Source of the DNA: Papillibacter cinnamivorans DSM 12816
GTDB lineage: Bacteria > Bacillota > Clostridia > Oscillospirales > Oscillospiraceae
Assembly: GCF_900176335.1 (NCBI RefSeq)
Contig: NZ_FWXW01000005.1
Coordinates: 124,001 to 188,000 of the forward strand
Length of the DNA: 64,000 nt
Reading direction: 5' to 3'
Shown: positions 50,465-59,922 of the stretch, one piece after another
Numbering within the stretch: the stretch's first letter is position 1
Layout of the letters: each line of letters begins with the position of its first letter
Notes under the pieces: generated by a model
Told to the model about the DNA's origin: nothing
The model's input: only the letters and a program-made list of their open reading frames with translations
The model's database searches: none
Made by a program: the position numbers and the translations under genes

Positions 50465-52462
50465 TCAGGAGATGTCCGCCAGCTCCAGGTATTTATAGCC
50501 GTTTTCGGCGATATGCTCCTTGCGCCCCGCGAGATTGTCCCCCAAAAGAAGGTCGAAATACCGGGCGGTTGCCTCCGTCCCGGCGGGCATCACCTTGATG
50601 AGCCTGCGGCTTTCGGGATTCATGGTGGTCATCCACATCATTTCCGGCTCATTTTCCCCCAGCCCCTTGGAACGGGAGACGGTGTACTTCGCGTTCCCCA
50701 GCTTCTGGAGAATATCCGTCTTCTCCCGGTCGGTGTAGGCAAAATAGGTCCTGTCCTTCGCCGTTATCTCAAAGAGGGGCGACTCGGCGATGTATACGTA
50801 CCCCTCCCGGATGAGAGCCGGGGCCAGACGGAACAGCATGGTGAGAATCAGGGTGCGGATCTGGAAGCCGTCCACGTCGGCGTCGGTGCAGATGATGATC
50901 TTGTTCCAGCGCAAGCTCCCCAAATCGAAGGAGGAAAGCTCCTTCCCGTGCTTCCCCGGGACCTCCACGCCGCAGCCCAGGACCTTGATGAGGTCGGTGA
51001 TGATCTCGCTTTTGAAGATCTTGCCATAGTCGGCCTTCAGGCAGTTGAGGATTTTGCCACGGACGGGCATGATGCCCTGAAATTCCGCGTCCCGGCTTAA
51101 TTTGCAGGCCCCCAGGGCGGAATCTCCCTCCACCACGTAGAGCTCCCGGCGGTTTACGTCCCGGGTGCGGCAGTCCACGAATTTTTCCACCCGGTTGGCA
51201 ATGTCCAGGCCCCCGGAGAGCTTCTTCTTGACATTCAGCCGGGCCTTCTCCGCCGTTTCGCGGCTTCTTTTGTTGATGAGCACCTGTTCGGCCACCTTGT
51301 CCGCCTCGGCGGGGTTCTCTATGAAATAGACCTCCAACTGGGAGCGGAAAAAATCCGTCATGGCCTCCTGAATGAACTTGTTCGTGATGGCCTTCTTGGT
51401 CTGATTTTCATAGGAGGTCTGGGTGGAAAAACAGTTGGTGATCAGAATAAGGCAGTCCTGAATGTCGCCGAAGGTGATTTTGCTCTCGTTTTTCTGATAT
51501 TTTCCGCCCTGGCGCAGAAGGGCGTCCACCGCGGAAACAAAGCCGCTCCTGGCGGCTTTTTCCGGGGCTCCCCCGTGCTCCAGCCAAGAGGAGTTGTGAT
51601 AATACTCGATGCAGTTTATGGAATTGGAAAAGCAGAAGGCCGCCGAGAGCTTCACCTTGTATTCGGGCTTGTCCTCCCGGTCCCGGCCCCGGCGCTCGGT
51701 CTGGCAGAAATAGGGCTGAGTGAACGCGGTCTCCCCCGCCAGCTCCTTCACGTAATCCACGATGCCGTTTTCATATCTAAATTCCGTGGTCTCGAACTTC
51801 CCATTCACCTGGCTGCGGAAGACGAAGCTCACCCCGGCGTTCACCACCGCCTGGCGGCGGAGCATATCCGTAAAATACTCCGGGGGCACGTCTATATCGG
51901 TGAATACCTCCCGGTCCGGCTTCCAGCGGATGAGGGAGCCGGTCTTCTTCCTGGTTGTGGGCTCCTTCTGAAGCCCTCCCACGTTTTCTCCCTTTTCAAA
52001 GTGCAGCCTGTACTGGAATCCGTCCCGCCAGACGGTTACGTCCATGTACTCCGAGGCATACTGGGTGGCGCAGGAACCCAGGCCGTTGAGGCCCAGAGAG
52101 TATTCGTAGCTCTCCCCCGCCTCATTGTCGTATTTTCCGCCGGCGTATAGCTCGCAGAAAACCAGCTCCCAGTTGTACCTCTCCTCCGCGGGATTGTAAT
52201 CCACCGGGCAGCCACGGCCGAAATCCTCCACCTCGAAGGAGCCGTCCGAATACCTGGTGACGTTGATGACGCTGCCGTACCCCTCCCGAGCCTCGTCGAT
52301 GGAGTTGGACACGATCTCAAAGACCGCGTGCTCGCAGCCCTCCAACCCATCGGAGCCGAAGATCACCCCGGGGCGTTTGCGCACCCGGTCGGCTCCCTTC
52401 AGAGAGGAGATGCTCTCGTTTCCGTAACTTTTTCCGGCTTTTTTCATACGGCCTATCTTCAT
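50465..52462 (-). CDS. parE: Type IIA DNA topoisomerase subunit B (ParE/GyrB family)
   Basis: About 665 aa; start uncertain among ATG 52471, 52462 and 52447. GHKL ATPase: 'KRPGVIFG', 'EIVSNSIDEA' (Glu/Asn), 'GRGCPVDYNP', 'LGLNGLGSCATQYAS'. Toprim: 'YVVEGDSALGACK' and 'IICTDADVDGFQIRTL'. The Toprim segment departs from the usual EGDSAGGSAK, and the protein seems to belong to a divergent clade seen next to a ParC-like gene in Clostridia. Forms an A2B2 enzyme with the downstream gene product; decatenation is the likely job. Confidence 0.87.
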   Translation of the reverse strand: MKIGRMKKAGKSYGNESISSLKGADRVRKRPGVIFGSDGLEGCEHAVFEIVSNSIDEAREGYGSVINVTRYSDGSFEVEDFGRGCPVDYNPAEERYNWELVFCELYAGGKYDNEAGESYEYSLGLNGLGSCATQYASEYMDVTVWRDGFQYRLHFEKGENVGGLQKEPTTRKKTGSLIRWKPDREVFTDIDVPPEYFTDMLRRQAVVNAGVSFVFRSQVNGKFETTEFRYENGIVDYVKELAGETAFTQPYFCQTERRGRDREDKPEYKVKLSAAFCFSNSINCIEYYHNSSWLEHGGAPEKAARSGFVSAVDALLRQGGKYQKNESKITFGDIQDCLILITNCFSTQTSYENQTKKAITNKFIQEAMTDFFRSQLEVYFIENPAEADKVAEQVLINKRSRETAEKARLNVKKKLSGGLDIANRVEKFVDCRTRDVNRRELYVVEGDSALGACKLSRDAEFQGIMPVRGKILNCLKADYGKIFKSEIITDLIKVLGCGVEVPGKHGKELSSFDLGSLRWNKIIICTDADVDGFQIRTLILTMLFRLAPALIREGYVYIAESPLFEITAKDRTYFAYTDREKTDILQKLGNAKYTVSRSKGLGENEPEMMWMTTMNPESRRLIKVMPAGTEATARYFDLLLGDNLAGRKEHIAENGYKYLELADIS

Positions 52463-53231
52463 CCTTCCCATCCCGCGGGCCTGTCCTCTCCCGGGGGCGC
52501 ATTTCCTGCGTATATCCGATAAAACGGCCGGCATCTTCCTATTCCGCCGGATTCCGAGCCGCTTTTGCTTCCATTTGATCTAAATATTGTGCACCAGGCC
52601 TTTTACGGCCACCGTATGTATTTATCATACACAATTTTCCTCTCTCCTGTCAAGGTGGAGAGGACCGATTCGGGTGATGCCGGCCGGACCGAAGCTCCCG
52701 GGCTCCGGACAAAAAGAAATCGCGGGAGGATGGAATCCATACCGAGAGCGCCGCAGTCATCCTCCAACCGAAGGACATACCCGCAAGGGCCTGCATATCG
52801 CGCTATTCCGGTTTCTCCACACACTCCCGCGATCCTTTTTTATCGAATCCGCCTTTTCAAATCACTTTGAGAACGGATTACATCGAACACACGACCATCC
52901 TTCTCTCCGTCTTCCGACAAAGAAAATCGTGATCCAGCCGGTCCGCGCCAACCTCCTGAAAGTTCTCGGGGGGCCGGCCGTTTCGACCTTTTTTTGTGTC
53001 CGAGCATAGTATGTTCGGCTTTTCGGCGGGTATGCTTTGAAATTTCTGACTTTCGCGGAAAGAAGCGGTTTATCACAGCCATGCCGGAATCTAAACGGAA
53101 GGCCGGCCAAAATAAGATACCTCATTTTTCGGTGATACTGTATAATTATTTTTTATAAAGCAAATCAAAAAGTCCCGCCGGGGAATCTAATAGATGAACC
53201 TGCAGGTTCAAACCGGGAAGGAGCGGCGCGA
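52463..53231. other. Gene-free region upstream of the ECF sigma gene
   Basis: No credible coding sequence on either strand. An extended -10-like TATAAT at 53141-53146 lies 86 bp before the ECF sigma start, and a perfect palindrome lies at 53195-53210. The 52600-53100 part has nothing recognisable. Confidence 0.5.
53195..53210. promoter_or_regulatory. 16-bp perfect palindrome before the ECF sigma gene
   Basis: TGAACCTGCAGGTTCA, ending 21 bp before the start codon and downstream of a TATAAT box. Candidate operator; no regulator known. Confidence 0.5.
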
Positions 53232-53696
53232 ATGGATATAAACGAGTTTACCGCTCGTACGGAAGGTCTGAAAACTCGTCTTTACCGCACGGCAGTCTTA
53301 TATCTGGGCAGTGAAAGCCTGGCTCTGGAGGCTGTGGACGAAACCGTCTTCCGGGGACTGCGTGCTTTGAAGCAGCTGCACCGGCCGGAGTATTTCGAAA
53401 CGTGGATGACGCGGATTTTGATCAACGAATGCAAAAAAGAGCTGCGGCACAGGAAACGGGAACAGCCCCTGGAAGCGCTTGCCGAAACGCCGGCGGAAGC
53501 GTTTGACGCTCTGCCGCTGAAAACGGCGATTCTTAGTCTGCCGCAGGAGCTGAAGGAGGTCGTCATCCTCCGGTATTTTTCAGGCTGCACCCTCGCCGAA
53601 ACGGCGCAGTGCCTTGAAATACCGCAGGGAACGGCAGCCACCAGGCAGCGGCGCGCGCTCCGCCTGCTGAAACTGGAACTTTCGGAGGAGGAATAG
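53232..53696 (+). CDS. ECF-type sigma-70 family factor
   Basis: 154 aa. Region 2 'RLYRTAVLYLGSESLALEAVDETVFRGLRALKQL...FETWMTRILINECKKELR' and region 4 'LPQELKEVVILRYFSGCTLAETAQCLEIPQGTAATRQRRALRLL' are clear. It would redirect RNA polymerase in response to an extracytoplasmic cue. GAAGGAGCGGCGCGA precedes ATG. The DUF4179 gene starts 3 bp after its stop, a typical sigma/anti-sigma arrangement. Confidence 0.93.
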   Translation: MDINEFTARTEGLKTRLYRTAVLYLGSESLALEAVDETVFRGLRALKQLHRPEYFETWMTRILINECKKELRHRKREQPLEALAETPAEAFDALPLKTAILSLPQELKEVVILRYFSGCTLAETAQCLEIPQGTAATRQRRALRLLKLELSEEE

Positions 53697-53699
53697 CCT

Positions 53700-55094
53700 G
53701 TGAACAGAAAAGAGGAATATTGGAACCTTCTCAAAGAGCTTGATACCGCTCCGCCCGCCCTTGAGCACACCATCACGCGGGCAAAGGCAAGGGTAAAAAG
53801 AACCAATCGGATACGCCGTTTTTTTACGATACCCGTAAGCAGCATCGCGGCCTTTCTCATTGCGTTTATAACGATCGTAAACGTATCCACGACCTTCGCG
53901 ATGGCCTGCGGTCAGATCCCCCTGCTGCGCGAGCTCGCCGCCGCCGTGGCGTTTTCGCCCTCCCTCAAAGCGGCTGTGGAAAACGAGTACGTGCAGCCCA
54001 TGGGGTTCGAGCAGAGTGAAAACGGCATCACCATGCGGGTCGAGTACGTGATCGTCGATCAAAAGCAGCTGAACATCTTCTATTCCCTCCAGTCTCAGAT
54101 TTACTCCCATATGGACGCAGCCCCCGACATCGAAAGTCCCGACGGCACGCCCATGGAAGGCTACAGTATCATAAGCGGCAGCTTCGGCAGCGAAAACGGC
54201 GATCTTCGCCGCATCACAGTGGATTTTACCGACGGAGATATGCCGGGCAGCCTGCTGCTTACCTGCAGGGTGCACGATAACGGAAGCGATGTTACCGCCG
54301 TCCCCGTACCGGATGATCCCGGCAATACGGAAGCATACGCAGAACCCGAACCGATCTCCACCTTTGCCTTCCCCCTTACCTTCGACCCGACTTACACGGG
54401 GAAGGGCGAGGTCATAACCCTGAATCAGATCTTCGAGCTGAACGGGCAGCAGCTCACGGCGACCACCGTCGAAATCTATCCCACCCATATCCGCCTGAAT
54501 CTCGCCGACAGCAAGGACAATACGGCATGGCTTCAATCCCTCACGTTTTACCTGGAAAACGAAAAGGGCGAGAAATTCGAGGCCATCACCAACGGGATTA
54601 CCGCCACGGGTTCCGTCGATTCCCCTTTCATGGCGTCCCACCGCCTGGAAAGCTCTTTTTTCTCAGGCAGCCGGCATCTGACGCTGTATATCACGGACGC
54701 TGTCTGGCTGGACAAAGACATGGAGCGCGTAAAGATCGATCTGGCCGGCGGGACGGCCGAGACGCTGCCCGAGGGCGTGGAGCTGATACAGGCCGTGCGC
54801 GGCGGCGACGGCTGGCAGCTGATGTTCGCCGGCGTCGAGCGCACGGAAAACGCTTCGTACCAGCTGTTCGGAACCACGTATTACGACGAGGCGGGCAGCA
54901 AATACGAATACGACAGCTGGTCGACGGAGACCGGCGGCTACTATGACGAGGCGACCGAAAGGCATGTGGAAGCGCCGGGCGGATTTCTGGTCCGGTTTGC
55001 GCTGAAAGACTACCCTTACGATACCGTCTTCCTCTCGCCGTGCTTCTCGCGGACGGTCCATCTGGAAACGCCCGTGGAAATCCAAGTGAAGTAA
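53700..55094 (+). CDS. DUF4179 membrane protein, probable anti-sigma factor
   Basis: 464 aa from GTG 53700, with GGAGGAGG immediately upstream. A short cytosolic N-terminus (1-40, possible sigma-binding region), one membrane helix (about 43-65) and a large external domain start in DUF4179 ('LLRELAAAVAFSPSLKAAVE') and continue to the end. This layout matches anti-sigma factors cognate to ECF sigma genes in Clostridia. The external signal is unknown. Confidence 0.88.
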   Translation: MNRKEEYWNLLKELDTAPPALEHTITRAKARVKRTNRIRRFFTIPVSSIAAFLIAFITIVNVSTTFAMACGQIPLLRELAAAVAFSPSLKAAVENEYVQPMGFEQSENGITMRVEYVIVDQKQLNIFYSLQSQIYSHMDAAPDIESPDGTPMEGYSIISGSFGSENGDLRRITVDFTDGDMPGSLLLTCRVHDNGSDVTAVPVPDDPGNTEAYAEPEPISTFAFPLTFDPTYTGKGEVITLNQIFELNGQQLTATTVEIYPTHIRLNLADSKDNTAWLQSLTFYLENEKGEKFEAITNGITATGSVDSPFMASHRLESSFFSGSRHLTLYITDAVWLDKDMERVKIDLAGGTAETLPEGVELIQAVRGGDGWQLMFAGVERTENASYQLFGTTYYDEAGSKYEYDSWSTETGGYYDEATERHVEAPGGFLVRFALKDYPYDTVFLSPCFSRTVHLETPVEIQVK

Positions 55095-55266
55095 CGCAGC
55101 AGAACAAGCGACTTTAGAGGCGTCCCTGCGTGCCGTCGGCACCTGGGGACGCCTCTTATTTTTAGAAATCCGCAGGAGGCTACGGGAGGTTTTTGCTCCG
55201 GAAATGAATAAGCTCTGGAATATTTGTCCAAAATTTTGATATACATGAACAGAGGGGGAATCGCCC

Positions 55267-55551
55267 ATGTCGGATACAGCCAAGGTCTTTCCTTTTCGGA
55301 AACGCCAGGAAACGGAAGAAGAGACGGAGCGCCGGGAGCTGCTCCTGTCGCTGAAGGACACTCAGAGGCTCATCCGCCAGGCTTACCTGGAATTCAACAC
55401 CGCAAAGGACCCGGAGCTCATCGAAGCGTGCGTCTACGAGATCAATTCCCTGCAGGCCCGGTACGCCTATCTCCTGCGCCGGATCAAGGAGTGCGGCGGC
55501 GCCGCCCCGGAGCTTCTGGGAAGCTGGGGCCGGCCCCGGGAAGAAGATTAG
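55267..55551 (+). CDS. DUF2508 (YaaL-like) protein
   Basis: A 94-aa charged, helical cytoplasmic protein: 'ELLLSLKDTQRLIRQAYLEFNTAKDPELIEACVYEINSLQARYAYLLRRIKE' is the DUF2508 pattern. In Bacillus yaaL lies between recR and bofA. Here bofA follows at 55629 but recR is absent and dnaX-ybaB is about 42 kb away. Function unknown. Confidence 0.87.
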   Translation: MSDTAKVFPFRKRQETEEETERRELLLSLKDTQRLIRQAYLEFNTAKDPELIEACVYEINSLQARYAYLLRRIKECGGAAPELLGSWGRPREED

Positions 55552-55628
55552 AAACCTGAGGCCGCCGCCTTACCACCCCGTCATATCAACCGGGCTCCGG
55601 CGGGGCCGGAGCCCCAAAGCGAGGTTTC

Positions 55629-55904
55629 GTGAAAATGGAGATCCTTCAGAAAGCGCTGCTGTTTCTCTTTGTCGTGCTGGCGGTCGTCGGGGTGGTCCGC
55701 CTCTTCCGGACGCCGCTTCGGATCGCGGCCAAGATCATATTGAACACCATCCTGGGTTTTGCGGGCCTTATCCTTCTGAATCTTGCCGCGCCCTTCACCG
55801 GTATCGCCCTGGGGGTCAACCTGTTCAACGCCGTGGTGATCGGGGTGCTGGGGCTCCCTGGCTTCGCGCTGCTGCTGCTGGTGCGGTGGATTCTGCTTAC
55901 ATAA
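55629..55904 (+). CDS. bofA: Pro-sigma-K processing inhibitor BofA family protein
   Basis: A 91-aa protein of mainly two to three hydrophobic helices: 'PLRIAAKIILNTILGFAGLILLNL' and 'GVNLFNAVVIGVLGLPGFALLLLVRW' are the BofA signature. In sporulating relatives BofA holds the SpoIVFB protease inactive until sigma-K is needed. GTG 55629 follows GAGGTTTC. Its presence supports a spore-forming host. Confidence 0.9.
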   Translation: MKMEILQKALLFLFVVLAVVGVVRLFRTPLRIAAKIILNTILGFAGLILLNLAAPFTGIALGVNLFNAVVIGVLGLPGFALLLLVRWILLT

Positions 55905-56096
55905 ATCCAATCTGGCCAATTAGGAAAACCAGGCGGGCTCCGTCCGCCTTTAAAGGATGGCGCGATGAACGCGCCGTCCTTTTGGCTTTGAATTGTCCTG
56001 CGCTAAGTCATAGAGCCTGAGATTCCGGCAGATATCATCAGCGCCGCGGCGGGACAATCCCGCCGCGGCGCTTTCCATGAGATCTATGTATAAAAA

Positions 56097-56972
56097 CTAA
56101 GCCTTTACTCCGATGAGCCGGGCGAAGGTCCCGCCCAGGAGCTTTTGCTGCACCTCTTTGTCGGGAAACAGGCGCTCCAGGCGGCGTTTGATGAAGCCGA
56201 TGTCGAAGGTGCCGTCGGGGCGATGGATTCCGAAAGGTCCGTCGGTACCGAACATGCATTTGTCGGGGCCCAGGGCTTTCACTACGCTGACGGTCATCGC
56301 CTCTCCCAGATAGGCGTCGGAGGACAGGTCGACGTACATATTGGGGACCTTGGCAAGACTCTCCCAGCAGTTGAAGAAATCCGGGAAGGCGGCGTGGGCC
56401 AAAATCACCGGCATATCGGGATGAGCCAGGGCTATTTTCCGGATGTTTTCAAACTGATCGTATGCCAGATGGAGGATCATGGGCTTTTTCAGCTCTTGCA
56501 GCCGCCGGGCCACCGGCTCCAGCGCCTCCACGGCGTAATGATGGTAGAAGGGATGGGCTTTGACTCCGATAAAAGCGGGGTGCTTTTCCCACCGTTTCAG
56601 CTCTTCCACCGGATTTATCTTTCCTTTCGGGCAGACCAGAACCCAGCCATAGAGCAGATCGGGGGCTTTGTCACAGGCGGCGAACACTCCCTCGTTGTCA
56701 GGTTCGAAGAAAATCGGATATTCCACGCCTCCCATGCGGATTCCCTTTTCGGTAAAATCGGCGATCACCCCCTTGAGCATGGGCTCGTATTCCTTATGAC
56801 CCAGCGCCGCCTGGAGCTGGGCCAGGACCTCTTCCCCCAGTTCCGCCGAGAAGAACGGATTGATCTGTCCCATCAGGGCGATTTTATCGATGCCCTCCCG
56901 TTTCATTTCCGCCCGTTTTCTCATCAAATCAAACTCGTCCGGATAATAGTGATAATGACAATCGATGACCAT
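56097..56972 (-). CDS. Amidohydrolase (amidohydro_2, TIM-barrel metal-dependent hydrolase)
   Basis: 291 aa from ATG 56972, 6 nt after GAGGAGG. N-terminal metal motif 'IDCHYHYY' (HxH), 'GVKAHPFYHHYA', 'ILHLAY', 'VILAHAAFP' and C-terminal 'MFGTDGPFG' Asp define the amidohydro_2 family (decarboxylase/hydrolase type). Substrate unknown. It is unlinked to the hydantoin locus and of a different family from the hydantoinase. Confidence 0.85.
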   Translation of the reverse strand: MVIDCHYHYYPDEFDLMRKRAEMKREGIDKIALMGQINPFFSAELGEEVLAQLQAALGHKEYEPMLKGVIADFTEKGIRMGGVEYPIFFEPDNEGVFAACDKAPDLLYGWVLVCPKGKINPVEELKRWEKHPAFIGVKAHPFYHHYAVEALEPVARRLQELKKPMILHLAYDQFENIRKIALAHPDMPVILAHAAFPDFFNCWESLAKVPNMYVDLSSDAYLGEAMTVSVVKALGPDKCMFGTDGPFGIHRPDGTFDIGFIKRRLERLFPDKEVQQKLLGGTFARLIGVKA

Positions 56973-57126
56973 AAGATACCTCCTCACCGTATTTTGTTCT
57001 TCCTGGGTGATTTGGGTATATTATATCATATATCTCCATTCCAAACAAATTATTCCGGCTTTCGCTGGGCTCGCCCGGAGCCGCGGAGCGCGCTTTCACC
57101 AGCGTCCGAGAACCCTTCTGGCGCAA

Positions 57127-57921
57127 TCAGCTGCGTCCGTCCTGAAACCGGAAAAAGTCTCCCCGCCTCCTTCCTTCCGGCTCTTCCGGAAGGGGACGGC
57201 GGCGGGATTCTTTAGGTTCCCAATGATCCAGAGGGAGGCGCTGCATGGCCCGGAAGATTTTTTCCTTGAGGCCGGGATATTCTTTTTCCAGCCGGGCGGT
57301 GAGCTCCTTCACTTCCTGGCGCTTGGTGTCCCCGTTTGCCGGGCAGGCATTGTGCACCACGGGGAGGCCATAGCGCCGTGTAAGGGAGAGGGCGGTCCCC
57401 TCCCCCGCGTAGAGCATGGGCCGGATCTGGGTGACGCCGGTGCGGTCCAAATATGTCACGGGCTGAAAACAGGAGATCCGCCCTTCGAAAAGGAGCGACA
57501 GAAGGAAGGTCTCCACGGCGTCGTTGTGGTTGTGGGCCAGGGCGACCTTTTTGCAGCCTCTGGCCAGAGCGGCCGTATTCAAAGCCCCCCGGCGCATTTT
57601 GGCGCAGAGGGAACAGGGATTGGTCTCCTTCCGCTCCTCGAATATGACCTGATACATCCGGGTGGGTATCAGGGTGTACGGCACCTCAAGTCGGGAGCAA
57701 AGCTCCCGGACGCCGGAAAAGTCCATACCCGGCACTCCCATGTCCAGGGTAATCGCCTCCAGCTCATAGGGGACCGGATAGTATTTGCGAAGACCCGTCA
57801 GGGCGCACAGAAGGGATATGGAGTCCTTTCCCCCGGAAAGGCCCACGGCGATTCGGTCTCCCGGGGAGATCATATCATAGTCTTCGATACAGCGGCGCAC
57901 CAGCCCCATGAGATACTGCAC
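57127..57921 (-). CDS. TtcA/TilS-type tRNA thiolation family ATP-pyrophosphatase
   Basis: 264 aa from GTG 57921, directly behind AAAGGAGG. PP-loop 'GLSGGKDSISLLCAL', a CxxC pair in 'NPCSLCAKMRRGAL', 'AHNHNDAVETFLLSLLFEG' and 'VVHNACPANGD' are typical of the TtcA family. It adenylates and thiolates C32 of tRNA, using a [4Fe-4S] cluster bound by Cys. A related PP-loop role cannot be excluded. Confidence 0.87.
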   Translation of the reverse strand: MQYLMGLVRRCIEDYDMISPGDRIAVGLSGGKDSISLLCALTGLRKYYPVPYELEAITLDMGVPGMDFSGVRELCSRLEVPYTLIPTRMYQVIFEERKETNPCSLCAKMRRGALNTAALARGCKKVALAHNHNDAVETFLLSLLFEGRISCFQPVTYLDRTGVTQIRPMLYAGEGTALSLTRRYGLPVVHNACPANGDTKRQEVKELTARLEKEYPGLKEKIFRAMQRLPLDHWEPKESRRRPLPEEPEGRRRGDFFRFQDGRS

Positions 57922-58049
57922 GTCAAGTCCTCCTTTACAAGGCAAACGCGAAAAATTGAATTCCATATGCAACAACAGGGAGTATCCGAGAGATAAACAG
58001 AGAAAACCGGAGTTTCCCGGGATGTAAATTTAATTTCTCTCTTTTTCTG

Positions 58050-58078
58050 TTGACAGCATTTTTGTTCTGTGTTATAGT
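58050..58078 (+). promoter_or_regulatory. Sigma-A promoter of rplM-rpsI
   Basis: TTGACA (58050-58055), 17 bp, TATAGT (58073-58078): near-consensus. The leader of about 137 nt to the rplM start is GC-rich and could hold a ribosomal-protein regulatory structure, but no known motif was recognised with confidence. Confidence 0.8.
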
Positions 58079-58221
58079 ATGTCGGTGGCCGAATCCGGAC
58101 AGGTTCCCGCAGTTAAACTGCAGCCGCGGTTTCGGCAGAGCCATTGTATCCCGGCACCCGCCGTTCTGTAAAGAACCATTTTATTTTATTGATCTGAAAA
58201 GGACACATTGGAGGTTTCAGA

Positions 58222-58668
58222 ATGTCCACGACATTTATGGCAAACAAGGGCAATACCGTGCGCAAATGGTATGTCCTGGACGCGGCGGGAAAGCCCCTGG
58301 GCAAGACCGCGACCACCGCTGCGACGATCCTTCGGGGCAAGCACAAGCCCGAATTCACACCTCACTCCGACTGCGGCGACTACGTCGTCATTATCAATGC
58401 GGAAAAAGCGGTCCTCACCGGCAAAAAGCTGGAACAGAAGATGTACCGCACCCATTCCGGCTACGCGGGACACCTGAAGGAAGTCAAGTACCGCCTTCTC
58501 ATGGAGACCAAGCCCGAGCTTGCCATGCACCTTGCCGTCCGGGGAATGCTTCCCAGGAACACGGTAACCAAGGCGTCTCTCGTCCGCCTTAAGATTTTCA
58601 AGGGAAGCGAACACGAGCACGCCGCGCAGAAGCCCGAACCGTGGGCAGCGGAAACAGCGGGGAGGTAA
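58222..58668 (+). CDS. rplM: 50S ribosomal protein L13
   Basis: 148 aa. 'RKWYVLDAAGKPLGKTATTAATILRGKHKPEFTPHSDCGDYVVIINAEK' and 'AVRGMLPRNT' are L13 signatures. Early assembly protein of the large subunit binding 23S rRNA. GGAGG precedes ATG. rpsI starts 6 bp after its stop, the universal rplM-rpsI operon. Confidence 0.97.
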   Translation: MSTTFMANKGNTVRKWYVLDAAGKPLGKTATTAATILRGKHKPEFTPHSDCGDYVVIINAEKAVLTGKKLEQKMYRTHSGYAGHLKEVKYRLLMETKPELAMHLAVRGMLPRNTVTKASLVRLKIFKGSEHEHAAQKPEPWAAETAGR

Positions 58669-58674
58669 CCGGGA

Positions 58675-59079
58675 ATGTATAAAAGCAAGAAGCCGTATCT
58701 GTACGGCACAGGAAGAAGAAAATCCTCCGTGGCCCGGGTGCATCTTTTCCAGGGCGGCACGGGTTCCATCACCATCAACGGCCGGGACATCGACGAGTAT
58801 TTTGGGCTTGAGACCCTGAAGCTCATCACCCGGCAGCCCCTGGCAGCCACCGGCACTTTGGGCCGCGTGGACATCGAAGCCACCGTCCTGGGCGGCGGCG
58901 TCACCGGTCAGGCCGGCGCCCTGCGGCACGGCATCGCCAGAGCTCTCCTCCAGGTCAGCGAGGAATACAAACCTATCCTTAAGAAGGCCGGGTTCCTCAC
59001 CCGCGACCCGAGAATGAAAGAGCGCAAGAAATACGGCCTCAAAGCCGCGAGGCGCGCTCCCCAGTTCTCCAAGAGATAG
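58675..59079 (+). CDS. rpsI: 30S ribosomal protein S9
   Basis: 134 aa. '[34 protein letters not shown]', '[23 protein letters not shown]', '[29 protein letters not shown]': the full S9 pattern, including the C-terminal tail that reaches the P-site tRNA. The last codons and stop (59067-59080) resemble two downstream repeats and may be an integration target. Confidence 0.97.
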   Translation: MYKSKKPYLYGTGRRKSSVARVHLFQGGTGSITINGRDIDEYFGLETLKLITRQPLAATGTLGRVDIEATVLGGGVTGQAGALRHGIARALLQVSEEYKPILKKAGFLTRDPRMKERKKYGLKAARRAPQFSKR

Positions 59080-59080
59080 T
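59067..59080 (+). repeat. att-like repeat 1 (rpsI 3' end)
   Basis: CTCCAAGAGATAGT. Similar sequences recur at 60090 (12-13 of 14 positions, then GTTTTA-type extension) and 61709. See the finding on the AT-rich region. Confidence 0.35.
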
Positions 59081-59131
59081 CTGTACAATATTCAACGATA
59101 TCGGACGATATCAAACAATATTCAATCATAC

Positions 59132-59172
59132 AAACAAGGCTCGACGCTGTATATCGGCGTCGGGTCTTGTTT
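59132..59172 (+). terminator. rplM-rpsI terminator
   Basis: AAACAAGGCTCGACGC-N8-GCGTCGGGTCTTGTTT stem, about 52 bp after rpsI. Confidence 0.75.
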
Positions 59173-59271
59173 GGTATAGTGATGGACATGTTTTGCTTAT
59201 TAAGTGGACTAGGTAATTTTTATATGATATTCTTATTATGAACTGTTGAAGTGAAGCACGGAGAAATGTTT

Positions 59272-59922
59272 ATGAGCTATGATTACGTACTGTTTGACCT
59301 TGACGGTACATTGACAGATCCCGGCATAGGCATAACAAACTCTGTTATATATGCACTCAAAAAATATAATATCGAGGTTAATGATAGAAGCGAGCTGTAT
59401 AAATTTATCGGGCCACCGTTGAGGGACTCTTTTGAAAAGTATTACGGGTTTTCAAAAGAGAAAGCAAAAATGGCTGTAGAATACTATCGAGAATATTATA
59501 AAGATAAGGGCCTATTTGAGAACTCAGTATATGCCGGAGTTGATGATTTGCTGAAAGAGTTGAAAGACAATGGCAAAACAATGATTGTAGCAACATCAAA
59601 ACCAGAAGTATTTGCAAAACAAATATTAAAACATTTTGATCTTGCAAAATATTTCGCTTTCATAGCAGGCAGTCATCTCGATGGGACAAGAGTAAATAAG
59701 GATGAGGTAATTAAGTATGCCCTTGAAAGATGCAACATTATAGATGTAACAAAAGCAATCATGATTGGCGATAGAGCGCATGATATTTGGGGTGCGAAAA
59801 AGATAGGCATATCTTCAATTGGCGTTTTATTCGGATACGGAAATAGACTCGAACTTGAAAATGCGGGAGCAGATATTATTGTTGATGCGGTTGCAGATGT
59901 TGGAAGGGTTTTGTTGGCATAG
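59272..59922 (+). CDS. HAD-family phosphatase (phosphoglycolate-phosphatase-like)
   Basis: 216 aa from ATG 59272 (GGAG 8 nt upstream). HAD motif I 'FDLDGTLTD' (nucleophile Asp9), motif II 'IVATSKPE', motif III Lys in 'NKDEVIKYA', motif IV 'MIGDRAHDI'. The helical cap suggests a Gph/PpaX-like phosphatase, substrate open. Codon use is strongly A/T-ending, unlike the GC-rich ribosomal genes just upstream, which suggests acquisition from another genome. Confidence 0.9.
   Translation: MSYDYVLFDLDGTLTDPGIGITNSVIYALKKYNIEVNDRSELYKFIGPPLRDSFEKYYGFSKEKAKMAVEYYREYYKDKGLFENSVYAGVDDLLKELKDNGKTMIVATSKPEVFAKQILKHFDLAKYFAFIAGSHLDGTRVNKDEVIKYALERCNIIDVTKAIMIGDRAHDIWGAKKIGISSIGVLFGYGNRLELENAGADIIVDAVADVGRVLLA

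Noticed and set aside
52600-53125. Several short frames on both strands upstream of the ECF sigma gene
   Set aside because: No ribosome binding sites, no family features, and mutually overlapping; treated as noncoding.
56097-56972. Amidohydrolase considered as a third hydantoin-pathway enzyme
   Set aside because: It belongs to amidohydro_2, lacks the hydantoinase Lys motif, and lies 27 kb away from the cluster.
58085-58221. L13-type autoregulatory leader upstream of rplM
   Set aside because: The leader is structured, but I could not match a known ribosomal-leader consensus with confidence.
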